64,000 bases of DNA from Streptomyces sp. NBC_01116 (GTDB lineage Bacteria; Actinomycetota; Actinomycetes; Streptomycetales; Streptomycetaceae), in NCBI RefSeq assembly GCF_041435495.1, contig NZ_CP108644.1:6867501-6931500 (forward strand). Direction: 5' to 3'. Every line of letters begins with the position of its first letter. Positions within the stretch are counted from its first letter, which is position 1. Position numbers and translations under genes: made by a program. Shown one piece after another: positions 9,086-18,165 of the stretch. The notes below the pieces were generated by a model. That model did no database searches. It saw nothing but the letters and a program-made list of their open reading frames with translations, and was not told the DNA's origin.

Positions 9086-9317
9086 GTTGGAGTGCTGCCT
9101 CCTCGTCGTGCTGACAGGGCAACACGCATGCCGGTCGAGACAAGCGGACACGACAGTGACGGGCCTTCTCGCACAAGCTCCTATGAAGTCACGATGCCCC
9201 TGGCCGGCCACGTGCGATGGCGTCACCGGCAGATCGACGGATCAAGGCAAGGACACGGAATTCCGGTCAGTCAGCCCAAGGGACAGACCTGTCGGCGACG
9301 CCATTACCCATCATCAC
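9086..9317 (-). ncRNA. candidate IS110 bridge-RNA region
   Basis: This 232-bp non-coding stretch lies between the element's upstream boundary and the transposase start. That is where IS110-group elements encode their bridge RNA. No structure was computed; the call rests on position only. Confidence 0.4.
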
Positions 9318-9690
9318 TGTCCGCCCAGCACTTCAGTCACGCGGCGGCGAGTGCGTCGACGATCCCGCGCTAGCGGGCAGCGGTCAAGTCGTGGGTGGAG
9401 CCGGGCAGGGCCGGGGAAGCCCACAGCAGTCGGCCGAATGTGAGGACCTGAACGTTCATGCCGTGCCGTTTGCGTTTGCCCGAGTAGTACGAGGTTTCGA
9501 CGGTGATCCTGTCCATGGGCAGCACTGTGCCGTCCAGGATGACGCACGCCTTGGCTGTGGCGGTCTTCATGGCCTCGACCAGGGTCGGAGCGCGGGCGGC
9601 CAGGACATCGAGGGCCTCAGTCCGGGCCGCGCCCGCGACCTGACCGGTCGCTTCGGGATGCCCAACTGGCCAATGCCGTCACAGCGGTGG
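9318..9690 (-). pseudogene. 5' part of the split IS5-type transposase
   Basis: On the minus strand the frame reads TEALDVLAARAPTLVEAMKT, CVILDGTVLPMDRI, YYSGKRKRHGMNVQVLTF, GSTHDLTAAR, then an in-frame stop before RGIVDALAAA and a second before LKCWAD. VILDGT carries the first catalytic Asp. The true N-terminus is gone. Two nonsense codons show that the gene had decayed as well as being split by the IS110 element. Confidence 0.75.
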
Positions 9691-9746
9691 CGCGCTGACG
9701 GAAGCAGGATGTAACCTCCTCTCCAATTCAGAGAAGAGGAGTCGCT

Positions 9747-10685
9747 ATGGCGACGCGGGTTGACTTTAATTTCGGTGATGACGGAAGCCAGGAGAGCGTC
9801 GTGATCTCCTCCGACCAGCTCGCCCGAGTGGTGCGCGCCGCACTGCAAGACAAGGTGCTGCTGTCGGAGCAGGCCGCACCTCATGACCTGTGGCGGGACA
9901 TCGAAGCCGTGACCAGGCTGGTGGGGGGCTTGGAGGATTGGCGGGAGAGGGCCATCGTGGCGGTCGATGAAAGCGGCACCGTGGACCGGTACGCCCTCGG
10001 TATCGCTGCGAGCATGGGCGCGGCGAAGCTGTACGACCTGCTGGAACGGCACGGCCGGCCACGCAATCAGACTCGGCTGACTCAGGTGGAGGTGCTGGAG
10101 AACCGGGTGACCAGCGAAAACGGAGAGTGGGACGCGGTCCGCGTCGTAGCCACCATGAACAGCTACGGCTGGGAGATCGACGATAAGCGGGCCCGTGCAC
10201 TGCTGCGGGCGCTGACCGAGCAGGAGGTGCTGGAAAAGATTCCGAACCGAGGCGGGCGCGCCGTCTACCAGATCGTCGGCCCTCGGGACTGGCTGTACTG
10301 CCTCGACCCGGAGCGCGACACGATCGAGAACGGCCCCTCCACCCCAGCGCGGGTCGCAAGGCTGGCCCGCGACGACGCCGGTCCGACCGAGTGGTGGCTC
10401 GGGAAGTCGCTGAAGCGGATGAGGGCCGGCGACCGGTTGTGGATCTACTTCGGCGGGGCCGAAGGAAAGATCGCAGCGATGGCGCATGTGAAGTCGTCAC
10501 CGCGACCGGCGCCTATCGGTTCGCAAAAGCCGTACGAGTTCGACGCCGAACTGGACCTGAAGGCGACTACGGCTCTGTGCAAGTCGCCGGTACGGCTTGA
10601 GGAGATGGATCAGAAGCATCCGCAGGCATGCGGAGAGATGCGGGCGGCGGACGTGAAGCTGGCCGAAGCGCGTACCGGCCTCTGA
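9747..10685 (+). CDS. hypothetical protein with an EVE/PUA-like C-terminal domain
   Basis: A protein of 312 aa; GAGGAG sits six bases before the ATG. The N-terminal two thirds is helical and unrecognised. It includes a winged-helix-looking stretch (KLYDLLERHGRPRNQTRLTQVEVLEN) followed by VEVLENRVTSENGEWDAVR. From about residue 210 the text TEWWLGKSLKRMRAGDRLWI, YFGGAEGKIAAMAHV resembles the start of EVE/ASCH/YTH-type PUA-like domains, small modules that bind modified bases and often accompany restriction systems. The fold call is tentative. It lies between the transposase relic and a convergent UDG-like gene in island 1. Confidence 0.5.
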   Translation: MATRVDFNFGDDGSQESVVISSDQLARVVRAALQDKVLLSEQAAPHDLWRDIEAVTRLVGGLEDWRERAIVAVDESGTVDRYALGIAASMGAAKLYDLLERHGRPRNQTRLTQVEVLENRVTSENGEWDAVRVVATMNSYGWEIDDKRARALLRALTEQEVLEKIPNRGGRAVYQIVGPRDWLYCLDPERDTIENGPSTPARVARLARDDAGPTEWWLGKSLKRMRAGDRLWIYFGGAEGKIAAMAHVKSSPRPAPIGSQKPYEFDAELDLKATTALCKSPVRLEEMDQKHPQACGEMRAADVKLAEARTGL

Positions 10686-10727
10686 CTGCTCTTCCCCGCT
10701 GGGCGCGCACCGCATCGCGATGCGTGC

Positions 10728-11450
10728 TCAGCTCTTGAGGGCTTGCTCGATCCGCTCGAAGTCGTTAGGGCTGAAGTTGCCCCGGCTGATCTGCACCCTC
10801 CGGCTTTGCTTCAGCGTTGCCACATTCGGATACGACGCCAGCTCTGGCACGGCGATCTTCCAGATGGCCGCGATGCGCCCGAGGATGATCACCGCGTCAC
10901 GGGACATGGCACGGCGCACCAGGTGGAAGGCGAAGGACTGGGAGGGCAGTGTGTAGGGGATCGGCCGCCACGATTGCGAATGGTAGCCATGGAACTGCAC
11001 GGCAAGGATCCGCCGGGCGAGTTCGTCGTGACTGTGCCCCTGCTTCGTCAGGCCGTTCAGGGCCCGGGACCACCACCGGAGTCCAGGATGGTCCTTGTCA
11101 GGGTGCGTCAGGAAGTGGTTGGGGGTCCCGCCGGCGTTCGCGATGTGTTGCAGCGTTCGCTCGGTCACGCCGGGCCGGGCGTAGGCAGCCGGGTCTGCAT
11201 CGCTCACGCCTGGGTTGGCCAGCAGCATGACCAGGGGCGCGTCGTGGAGGCCGATGAACGGCTCCGGCGGGAGGGTCAGGTTGAGCTGGTAGGGCGCGTG
11301 CGAAGGGTGGACTTGGGCATCGGCGAGGGCTTGCAAGTGCGGCAGGTCTTCGGGGACCGCGTACGGTGCGTTCCTGGTCGTGCGGGTCCACGGATTGAGC
11401 ACCTGATCCCCCACTATCCGCGTCGTCATGGCATGCAAGCCTACGAGCAT
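10728..11450 (-). CDS. possible uracil-DNA-glycosylase-fold protein
   Basis: A protein of 240 aa (an ATG seven codons downstream, MTTRIVGDQV, is an alternative start). The motif APLVMLLANPGVSD and a late block AVIILGRIAAIWK followed by SRRVQISRGNF resemble motifs 1 and 2 of UDG-superfamily proteins of the hypothetical kind, and VQFHGYHSQSW lies in between. The active-site Asp/His pairing of true UDG cannot be confirmed. It may instead be a catalytically unrelated member of that fold. It converges with the EVE-like gene. Confidence 0.45.
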   Translation of the reverse strand: MLVGLHAMTTRIVGDQVLNPWTRTTRNAPYAVPEDLPHLQALADAQVHPSHAPYQLNLTLPPEPFIGLHDAPLVMLLANPGVSDADPAAYARPGVTERTLQHIANAGGTPNHFLTHPDKDHPGLRWWSRALNGLTKQGHSHDELARRILAVQFHGYHSQSWRPIPYTLPSQSFAFHLVRRAMSRDAVIILGRIAAIWKIAVPELASYPNVATLKQSRRVQISRGNFSPNDFERIEQALKS

Positions 11451-11653
11451 CCTGCGAGCGGACCATCACCGCCTCAGGACGGTGAAGAGCACCCGCTGGT
11501 GCGCGGGGGGCCCTCCTGATGGTGTTGGCAAAACCCGTCGCCTTGACGAACTCCGCCGCACTTTGACCCGGGTGCTGATTTTCTCCAAGAAGACAGATCG
11601 CACCCCGCGAGCCTTGACCCGCGGGGGGTCCACTCCAGGGACCAGCCTCTGTC

Positions 11654-12160
11654 CTACTGGGATTCCTCGGAACCGTTTTCGCTCGCTTCAGCGATCTTGC
11701 CGCCGACGTATACCACGCTCAGCGCGAGGGCGGCTGCACCGGCGGTTGCCACCAACTTCATCCCCGCCCCCAGGAACTGCTTGTTCTCGCTGTCCTTCTC
11801 GCCTACCCGCTGTACGTTTTGGTCGAGGCGGTCGTGGAGGGCCTCCCGTTGCGCCCAGCTGAGGCCGTCCCGGCCGAGGTCGGCCTGCACAGCGTCCCGC
11901 TGGTCCTGTGAAGCCTTATAGAAGTGGTTCTGACTGTTCTCATTGGCTGCGATAGTGGACTTGTGGGCCTCTTTGACCGCATCGATGTCGGCCTTGCCCA
12001 GGTCCTTGAAGGCAGGGAACTGCTCGATGAGCTTGAGCCGCACCTCGGTGGCCATCTCGGGCATGGCTGCTGCGAGCTTGAGCACCTTGTCCTTGGACAG
12101 GTTCCGCCAGTTCGGGATACCCAACTTCCGCTTGACCGCCGCTTCGTTCACGTAGCCCAT
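11654..12160 (-). CDS. small protein with a C-terminal membrane anchor
   Basis: A protein of 168 aa starting MGYVNEAAVKRKLGIPNWRN, which looks like a DNA-binding or SAP-like helical start. It is followed by a charged helical region (AAMPEMATEVRLKLIEQFPAF, HKSTIAANENSQNHFYKASQ) and one transmembrane segment near the end (LVATAGAAALALSVVYVGG). The upstream extension to residue 1 of a longer frame is compositionally different and was not used. Function is unknown. The IS3 element inserted about 120 bp upstream may have removed or replaced its promoter. Confidence 0.55.
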   Translation of the reverse strand: MGYVNEAAVKRKLGIPNWRNLSKDKVLKLAAAMPEMATEVRLKLIEQFPAFKDLGKADIDAVKEAHKSTIAANENSQNHFYKASQDQRDAVQADLGRDGLSWAQREALHDRLDQNVQRVGEKDSENKQFLGAGMKLVATAGAAALALSVVYVGGKIAEASENGSEESQ

Positions 12161-12295
12161 TCCCTGACTCCGTTCGTCGTCCCGTGAGGATCCTGGATAG
12201 TAGCGCTCCCCACCGACAAGCCGCTCTTCCTCGTCCTCGGGCTGCTCGCCACGACTCTGTGAGCGGGACTGCTGCATGAGTTGGTGACAGCGGGG

Positions 12296-13186
12296 TTATG
12301 CAGCAAGGGCTCCGGGTGGGGTCATCATGGCTTCGTACTCGATGGGGGTCAATCGGGCCAGGCGTTTCTGGCGCCGGCGGCGGTGGTAGGTGCGTTCGAT
12401 CCAGGTGACGATCGCGATCCGTAGTTCCTGGCGGGTGGCCCAGGTGCGGCGGTCGAGGACGTTCTTCTGCAGCAGCGCGAAGAAGCTCTCCATGGCCGCG
12501 TTGTCGCCTGCGGCGCCGACCCTGCCCATCGATCCGATCATGCTGTGACGTGCGAGAACGGCGACAAATTTCCGTGAGCGAAATTGCGACCCGCGATCGG
12601 AATGAACGATGCATCCGCCGACCTGCCCGCGACGGGCGACGGCGGACTCCAGGGCGGTCACTGCGAGGCGGGACTTCATCCGGGCGTCGATGGCGTAGCC
12701 CACGATGCGGCCGGAGTAGACGTCCTTGACGGCACACAGATATAGCTTGCCCTCGCCGGTGGCGTGCTCGGTGACGTCCGTGAGCCACGTCCGGTTCGGG
12801 CCGTCGGCGGTGAAGTTGCGGCGCACGCGGTCGTCGTGGACCGGCGGTCCGGCCTTGGCATTCCTGCTGCGGCCCTTGCGTTTGCCGAAGACGCTCCACC
12901 AGCGGTTGTCGCGGCAGATCCGCCAGGCGGTCCGCTCGGCCATCGCCTCACCGCCCGCGCGGGCCTCGTCGGCCAGGAAGCGGTGACCGAACTCAGGATC
13001 GTCGCGGTGAGCGTCGAACAGGGCGCCTGCCCGATATGCCTCGGTCAGCTCGGCGTTGGTGACCGGAGAGGTCAGCCACCGGTAGTAGGGCTGGCGGGCC
13101 AGCCCGAGTACCCGGCACGTCACCGCCACCGGCACCCGGCGAGGGGCAGGGACAGCGGCCAGCTCGCGGACGAGCGGGTACATCAT
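12296..13186 (-). CDS. IS3-family transposase OrfB (DDE integrase)
   Basis: A protein of 296 aa. The DDE triad is intact: Asp in TWLTDVTEH, Asp in IVHSDRGSQF and Glu in AAMESFFALLQ. An N-terminal HTH_21 segment precedes it (AYRAGALFDAHRDDPEFGHR). The start ATG overlaps the stop of orfA by ATGA, so translation is coupled or involves frameshifting. Confidence 0.92.
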   Translation of the reverse strand: MMYPLVRELAAVPAPRRVPVAVTCRVLGLARQPYYRWLTSPVTNAELTEAYRAGALFDAHRDDPEFGHRFLADEARAGGEAMAERTAWRICRDNRWWSVFGKRKGRSRNAKAGPPVHDDRVRRNFTADGPNRTWLTDVTEHATGEGKLYLCAVKDVYSGRIVGYAIDARMKSRLAVTALESAVARRGQVGGCIVHSDRGSQFRSRKFVAVLARHSMIGSMGRVGAAGDNAAMESFFALLQKNVLDRRTWATRQELRIAIVTWIERTYHRRRRQKRLARLTPIEYEAMMTPPGALAA

Positions 13187-13437
13187 TTTGGCGGCAGGTT
13201 CGCCTGCGACAGATACGCCGCAGCTTTCCGCAGCACCTCGTTCTCCTGCTCCAGCAAACGGATGCGCTTGCGGGCCACGCGCAGCTCGGCCGACTCACCT
13301 GACGGCATTGCGGGCCTGGCGCCCTCGTCGGTCTCGGAGCGGCGCAGCCACTTCGACAACGTGATCGGGTGGACGCCGAAGTCAGCGGCGATCTGTTCCA
13401 GCGTGACGCCGGGCTCGCGGTTACGCGCGACCCGCAC
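13183..13437 (-). CDS. IS3-family transposase OrfA (HTH)
   Basis: The HTH of IS3 OrfA is clear (GVTLEQIAADFGVHPITLSK) and is followed by a leucine-zipper-like coiled coil (ARKRIRLLEQENEVLRKAAA). The recognisable protein extends upstream (KPYPKEFREDVV) but lacks an in-frame ATG: the nearby ATG reads MSQGPS in the wrong frame. Either a base is missing or translation starts at the GTG used here, which would cut part of the HTH domain lead-in. This copy may therefore be impaired. Confidence 0.7.
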   Translation of the reverse strand: MRVARNREPGVTLEQIAADFGVHPITLSKWLRRSETDEGARPAMPSGESAELRVARKRIRLLEQENEVLRKAAAYLSQANLPPK

Positions 13438-13559
13438 GACGTCCTCGCGGAACTCCTTGGGATACGGCTTGGGCCCTGAGACATCCTTCCAGGCCGACTC
13501 TCAGCAAGCCAGGTCAGGTGTCACCTATGGGCGCAGCAGTCCCGTCCATTTCACCTTGT

Positions 13560-16466
13560 TCATGCTTGTGTCCATGGCCGCAGCGAGGCATATACGGTGT
13601 CGCTTTCCAGCTCATGTCCCCGGTCAAGGCTTTTTAGCAGCGCCGTGGAGGCGGTGAGTCGGTCCGGGTAATAGAGTTCGGGCGCCAGGCAGGTGGGACA
13701 GTCCTCGAGCAGGCAGAAGGGTGAGAGCTGTATAGGCTCGTTCTGGGGCGTCAGCATGTAGAGACTGCCATCGGCCAAGGGGACGTCGGTTTGGAAAGTG
13801 ATGGGCTCGAAATCAGGGTGATCGCCCATGAGTACGAGGCCCGAGACTTCGAACTTTCCCACTTCGGGAAGCCAACGCAGCCTGTCCATGTGCACCCACC
13901 GGGCTCGCGCCAAGAATGTACACCAGGACAAACTGCTGAACATCATTCGCTCCAGTTTTTCCGAGCTCCTGTCGAATTCTGCCCGCGTCCGCGGCCCCGC
14001 ACCGTGCCTGATCTTGTTCCTCAGGATCACGAGAGCAGAGAGATCCGCCATCAATCCCTTTTTCCCTTTCTTCTGGGTCGTGGCCTCAGCCAGCCCGGAC
14101 GCGGGATCGCCGATTTCCTTGGCGTCTGCTCCTACGGCTCGAATGACTGCTACCCAGTGCCCCAGTGCCACACCACCGCCTCCCACGGCCTGCTTCCACT
14201 GAACGATCTCGGGCAGATCCTGTCGCCCCCGGTTCGCGGCAATGGCATGGGCGACGATGCCGAGGGAAAGGATGAGCGACTCCACACATTGGAGGGCAGC
14301 CTCATGCTTCTCTGCGGGCGACGTGCTGTGCCGGAACTTCCGCACCGCCCGAGCAATTCCATAAGGATACGTCTCCTGGAAAATCCTGTATGGCTCGCTC
14401 TGCTTTCGGAGATTCTGGGCGATCAGCGAACTCAGTTCCGCCGCTTCGTCGAGTCTCGCGCGACGCTCACTGCTCGACCCCTTCTCGAAGATACGCAGCC
14501 GGGCGTCGCGAAGCTGGTCCCGGATCTTTTCCGACTCCACCTGCCCCTCTGCGAGTCGGGCGATGGATGTACGAACTTCCTCGAAGTCTCCTTCACATAT
14601 CGGGACACGGATATCAGCGAGGTCAGCGCGCCTGATGCGAGGTATGACGCTGTAAAGCTTAATCTGCTGCTCTGCTTGAGGGCTCGAAAGATAGGTGACG
14701 AGATACTCGGAAGGGACTGGATTCTCCAGGGGCCTGATGACGATCAGGCCCTGGCCGGGCTGCACGCCCTGATATTCCGCGGGGAGAATCGTCCAGTGCC
14801 GTACGTTCGCAAGGTCGCGGCCGACTATGTCGCCTTCTCGTAGCCTCCACCGGGGCTCGCGCCGGTCCTTGCGTACCGGAAGGGTATCGACGGGGCAGAG
14901 CTGGGAGGCCAGCAGAGAAGGTTGCAACACTCTTCTCCGCACGTCCGGGTCGCCCGAGGGCGCTGCTGGACCCGTCTCCCTAGCTGCGACCGAACCGCCG
15001 TAGATTTCGGAGAAGTCCCCTAGCCGAACACTTTCTCGAGCCAGCTCCTTCGTCTCGTGGGCCTGCCTGTAGTAGTTCAGGGAAAGGTTGTAGCCACTCT
15101 TGGCGATCTCCTTCTTCGAAACCAGAAAGCTCTGGTCGCTCGGCCTACGGCCCCGTTCGCTCGTGTGGCGCAGCAGCCAGCGGCTCACTACGTCAGGGAG
15201 GTTGTTTTTGGCGTGCTCGGACCGATCAAGCCTTTCGCTCGGGGTCGGGCCGAGCTTTTTCGGGGAGAGGAGCGGTGTGCGCCGGTCGTCAAGACTCCGC
15301 CCGTCCGCCGTGACGTCGTAGAACCAGACGCTGTCCGTGCCCCTGCCGCTGGTCTTCGTCAGGAAGAGGATCGATGTGGACACACCTGCGTAGGGCCTGA
15401 ACACACCACTGGGAAGTTTCACCAAGGCATCGATTTGGTGATTCTCGACAAGGATTTTTCGTAGTTCCTTGTGGGCCTTGGTGGAGCCGAAGAGAACACC
15501 GTCCGGGACGATGACCGCCGCCCGCCCGCCGGGTTTGAGCAGTTGCAGCACCAGGGCCACGAACAGCAACTCGGTCTTCTTCGTCTGGATGACTTTCTGG
15601 AGATCGTCAGCAGCGGCGTCGTAGTCGAGGCTGCCCGCGAAGGGTGGGTTGGTGAGGACCAGCGAGTACCGCCCGCTGTCCTCGACCGTGTTCTGCGCGA
15701 GCGAATCGCGATAGCGGATGTCTGGGCTCTGTACCCCGTGGAGCCACATGTTCATCGAGCCGATTCGCAGCATCGTGTTGTCGAAGTCGAATCCCTGGAA
15801 CGTGGTTTCGCCGGCCTGCTCGTGCCGGGCTGGCCCCTCCGGCGTCTCGGGCCGGTTCCGGTTGACGTACTCCGCTGCCGCGACGAGGAATCCGGCACCC
15901 CCGCATGCGGGGTCGCAGATGACCTCTCCGGGCTGGGGAGCTGTCATTTCCACCATGAGCTGGACAATGTGCCGCGGCGTCCAGAATTGCCCGTTGTGGC
16001 CCGCTTTCGCGACTTTGCCCAGCATGTACTCGTACACGTCGCCGCCGACGCCCACCGCGTCGAGGGGTACGCCCTCAAGCGTGTCGACAACCTTTGCGAG
16101 CAATCCAGGTGTGGGGATGCTGAAGCGCGCGTCAGCGAAGGGCCCGAGGAACTCCGGGTTTTCGTTGCCGTAGGTGCGGAGCAAGGGGAAAATCTCGTCG
16201 CGGACCGTGGCGAACATGTGTTGCGGCGCCTCGTCCAACAGGCTTGACCAGCGTAGCCGTTCGTTCAGCAGCGGCGTACTCACGGAGTCGACCGGTGCGC
16301 CGGCCGCAGCGGCGTCCCGTTCCTGAGAAGTGCGCCGGACGTCGAGCATCCGTATGAACAGCAGGTACGTGATCTGTTCCAGGATCTCCAGCGGATTCGA
16401 CAAACCGCCCGACCAGAAAGCGTCCCACAACCGGTCGATCTTGCTCTGGAGTTCACGTGAAAGCAC
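13560..16466 (-). CDS. HsdM-type adenine methyltransferase fused to specificity-like and HEPN-like C-terminal regions
   Basis: A protein of 968 aa. Residues 1-130 resemble the HsdM helical N-terminal domain. SAM motif I is DPACGGAGF (185-193) and catalytic motif IV is NPPF (273-276), so N6-adenine methylation is expected. The middle (about 470-660) reads like an S-subunit target-recognition region (VRLGDFSEIYGG, LREGDIVGRDLANVRHWTIL, LVTYLSSPQAEQQIKLYSVI, then a coiled coil). The last 300 residues are unusual: a helical domain with LVILRNKIRHGAG (R816-x4-H821, the HEPN RNase signature) and a C-x4-C-x2-C end motif (C918, C923, C926; CLLEDCPTC). No HsdR gene is nearby. The fusion suggests modification plus an RNA-targeting effector in one chain; that is inference. 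Confidence 0.75.
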   Translation of the reverse strand: MLSRELQSKIDRLWDAFWSGGLSNPLEILEQITYLLFIRMLDVRRTSQERDAAAAGAPVDSVSTPLLNERLRWSSLLDEAPQHMFATVRDEIFPLLRTYGNENPEFLGPFADARFSIPTPGLLAKVVDTLEGVPLDAVGVGGDVYEYMLGKVAKAGHNGQFWTPRHIVQLMVEMTAPQPGEVICDPACGGAGFLVAAAEYVNRNRPETPEGPARHEQAGETTFQGFDFDNTMLRIGSMNMWLHGVQSPDIRYRDSLAQNTVEDSGRYSLVLTNPPFAGSLDYDAAADDLQKVIQTKKTELLFVALVLQLLKPGGRAAVIVPDGVLFGSTKAHKELRKILVENHQIDALVKLPSGVFRPYAGVSTSILFLTKTSGRGTDSVWFYDVTADGRSLDDRRTPLLSPKKLGPTPSERLDRSEHAKNNLPDVVSRWLLRHTSERGRRPSDQSFLVSKKEIAKSGYNLSLNYYRQAHETKELARESVRLGDFSEIYGGSVAARETGPAAPSGDPDVRRRVLQPSLLASQLCPVDTLPVRKDRREPRWRLREGDIVGRDLANVRHWTILPAEYQGVQPGQGLIVIRPLENPVPSEYLVTYLSSPQAEQQIKLYSVIPRIRRADLADIRVPICEGDFEEVRTSIARLAEGQVESEKIRDQLRDARLRIFEKGSSSERRARLDEAAELSSLIAQNLRKQSEPYRIFQETYPYGIARAVRKFRHSTSPAEKHEAALQCVESLILSLGIVAHAIAANRGRQDLPEIVQWKQAVGGGGVALGHWVAVIRAVGADAKEIGDPASGLAEATTQKKGKKGLMADLSALVILRNKIRHGAGPRTRAEFDRSSEKLERMMFSSLSWCTFLARARWVHMDRLRWLPEVGKFEVSGLVLMGDHPDFEPITFQTDVPLADGSLYMLTPQNEPIQLSPFCLLEDCPTCLAPELYYPDRLTASTALLKSLDRGHELESDTVYASLRPWTQA

Positions 16467-16745
16467 GGTGCAGAGGCTATCCGAGTATGCCGTCCGACGG
16501 TGGCGGGACGCCGTTCGCCGCCGCTTCGCAGGGGTCCGCGATACCCTGCGTTTCGGCTGTTGCGCCGTAGCTGTGCGGCGGGACCGGCGTCAGCTGGGGA
16601 CGACCGAGGGACATACGAGGAGAATCGTGGAGCACGGCGATGCGCGAGAGCGCTGCGAGGAGCCAACGGCCCAGTGCGACGAGGGCGGGATGATGACCCG
16701 TCCTGTCTTCATCGTCCAGGACGCCGGCGCTGCCGAGCACCGCCG

Positions 16746-18032
16746 ATGACCGCCGCCGTTCCGCCGCTCGACGACGTCACAGGAGCGCGCCAGGAGCTGA
16801 CCGTCGTGCTGCCTGTACGGCTGTCGTGCGTCCCCGAGTGGCCCGAAGGGCCCTTCCCCTTCGAAATGGGCAACCGCCGAACCGATGCCCGGATCCGGTC
16901 GACGTACTTCACTCCCGCTTCTGCCCGTGCGCTGTACGGGGCGCCGGGAAGAACCTGCCGCTGGCACCTGCCGCTCGACGTCAAGCACGACGGCATGCGT
17001 CTGCTCGGAATGGAACTGCTGCGCGCGGCCACGGCCCGCAAGCCCCAACAGGCGCTCGCCGTTCTGCACTTCACGGTGGAAAGGCCCCTGCTGCCCGTGG
17101 TGCGGGCCCTGGCCGGGCGGCTGCCGCGTGAAGCCGACGCACCGCTTTCCGGACCGTTCGACCCGGCCCGGCTGCTCGACGGGGTCGCCGACCTTCGCGC
17201 GGCCGACGCGCCGTCCTTCGACGCTCGGCCCTACACCATCGCCTTCCTGAGCCCTGCGGGGCAGCACACCCCGGCCCTTCGCGCCAGCCTCGAAGGTGAA
17301 CTGCCCGCCACCGCGGACCGTTGGCTGTGGCAGTTGGCGTCACGCTCCACTCCAGAGGACTTCCCTCTGCCGCCGGAGACCGCTGGTGAGCAGCTCAAGG
17401 ACACCGTCAGGATCTCGGCGGACTGGAGCGCCTTGGTACTGCGTCAAGGGACAGCTTTCCTCGGCCACCGGACAGACACAGGGGAGGGTGACTTCTTCAC
17501 CTACGGTGCGCTGCACTCCCGTACCGTCTATCTCGACGCTCTGCTCCTAGGGGCTTTGCAACGCGATCACATCGACGAGCTTACCGACGAGCTCTCCGAG
17601 GTATTCGTCTCACTCCGGCCGGCACGTCGCCTCTCGGCATTGGAGCGGAGCATTGCGGTCTTCCGCAGCACCTACTGGCGGCAGCACCTCACCGCCCACG
17701 GCACGGCGAACGATCTGCTGCTCGCCTTCCAGAACCAGCACCGGCTCCCCGTGAGATTCAACGAGATCCTCGCCGAAGCAGCCGACTACAGCAGGCTCGT
17801 GCAGACGCAGGAGAGCCAGCAAATCAGCGGAGCGCTGGGCGTCCTGACCATTCTCGGCCTGCCTCTCGGTACGGCGCTCGGTATCCTGCAGGTCCTCGAC
17901 GACCATTCCGTGGCACACCTGTACATCGCGCTCGCCCTCTCGATCGCCGTCACAGCGGCAGTACTCACCACCCGGTACGGGCGCCTGGTCGTGTCGTCAC
18001 TACGTGGCGGGGAAGGCAAACCAAGGCCGTAG
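16746..18032 (+). CDS. membrane protein with a CorA-like two-helix C-terminus
   Basis: A protein of 428 aa. It has a large soluble N-terminal part, a long helix (RRLSALERSIAVFRSTYWRQ) and a coiled region ending in QTQESQQ. Two closely spaced transmembrane helices follow (GALGVLTILGLPLGTALGIL and AHLYIALALSIAVTAAVL). This resembles the architecture of CorA-type channels, but the GMN signature is absent, so ion transport is not claimed. The ATG (MTAAVPPLDD) was preferred to longer frames whose extra codons are poor. The gene is divergent from the methyltransferase-HEPN gene across about 280 bp, so the pair may share control. A role as a membrane effector is speculative. Confidence 0.6.
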   Translation: MTAAVPPLDDVTGARQELTVVLPVRLSCVPEWPEGPFPFEMGNRRTDARIRSTYFTPASARALYGAPGRTCRWHLPLDVKHDGMRLLGMELLRAATARKPQQALAVLHFTVERPLLPVVRALAGRLPREADAPLSGPFDPARLLDGVADLRAADAPSFDARPYTIAFLSPAGQHTPALRASLEGELPATADRWLWQLASRSTPEDFPLPPETAGEQLKDTVRISADWSALVLRQGTAFLGHRTDTGEGDFFTYGALHSRTVYLDALLLGALQRDHIDELTDELSEVFVSLRPARRLSALERSIAVFRSTYWRQHLTAHGTANDLLLAFQNQHRLPVRFNEILAEAADYSRLVQTQESQQISGALGVLTILGLPLGTALGILQVLDDHSVAHLYIALALSIAVTAAVLTTRYGRLVVSSLRGGEGKPRP

Positions 18033-18165
18033 GGGGTCCCGCTGCATACGGTCGCCGGGCCTGCCGCGCGGGAGGGGAGTCGACGTGGGTGGCGGGGCCT
18101 TGGAGGCGGGGCCAGGGGCCGTGGATCACGGCTGGGTCATGGACGCCAAGGTGGGGCGGCTGTCG

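Larger units (their letters stand above)
8003..9317 (-). mobile_element. IS110-family insertion sequence nested in a transposase gene
   Basis: The element is about 1.3 kb. Joining the flanks as ...TGGGCGGACA and AGGCATGCC... restores the split transposase reading (WAD followed by KAC), with a two-base overlap CA present once on each side. There are no terminal inverted repeats, as expected for IS110. It contains one transposase gene and a 232-bp non-coding stretch upstream of that gene. Confidence 0.75.
12283..13525 (-). mobile_element. IS3-family insertion sequence
   Basis: The element is about 1.24 kb and carries overlapping orfA and orfB. The only terminal symmetry I see is GGTGACA at the left and its complement TGTCACC at the right, and no target duplication is obvious, so the ends are approximate. 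It lies 35 bp beyond the stop codon of the methyltransferase gene. Confidence 0.7.

Noticed and set aside
13560..16466. Complete type I restriction system
   Set aside because: No HsdR-type translocase or nuclease gene is present near the methyltransferase; the specificity-like part is in the same chain.
16746..18032. CorA magnesium transporter
   Set aside because: The two-helix end is similar in layout but the GMN signature is missing.
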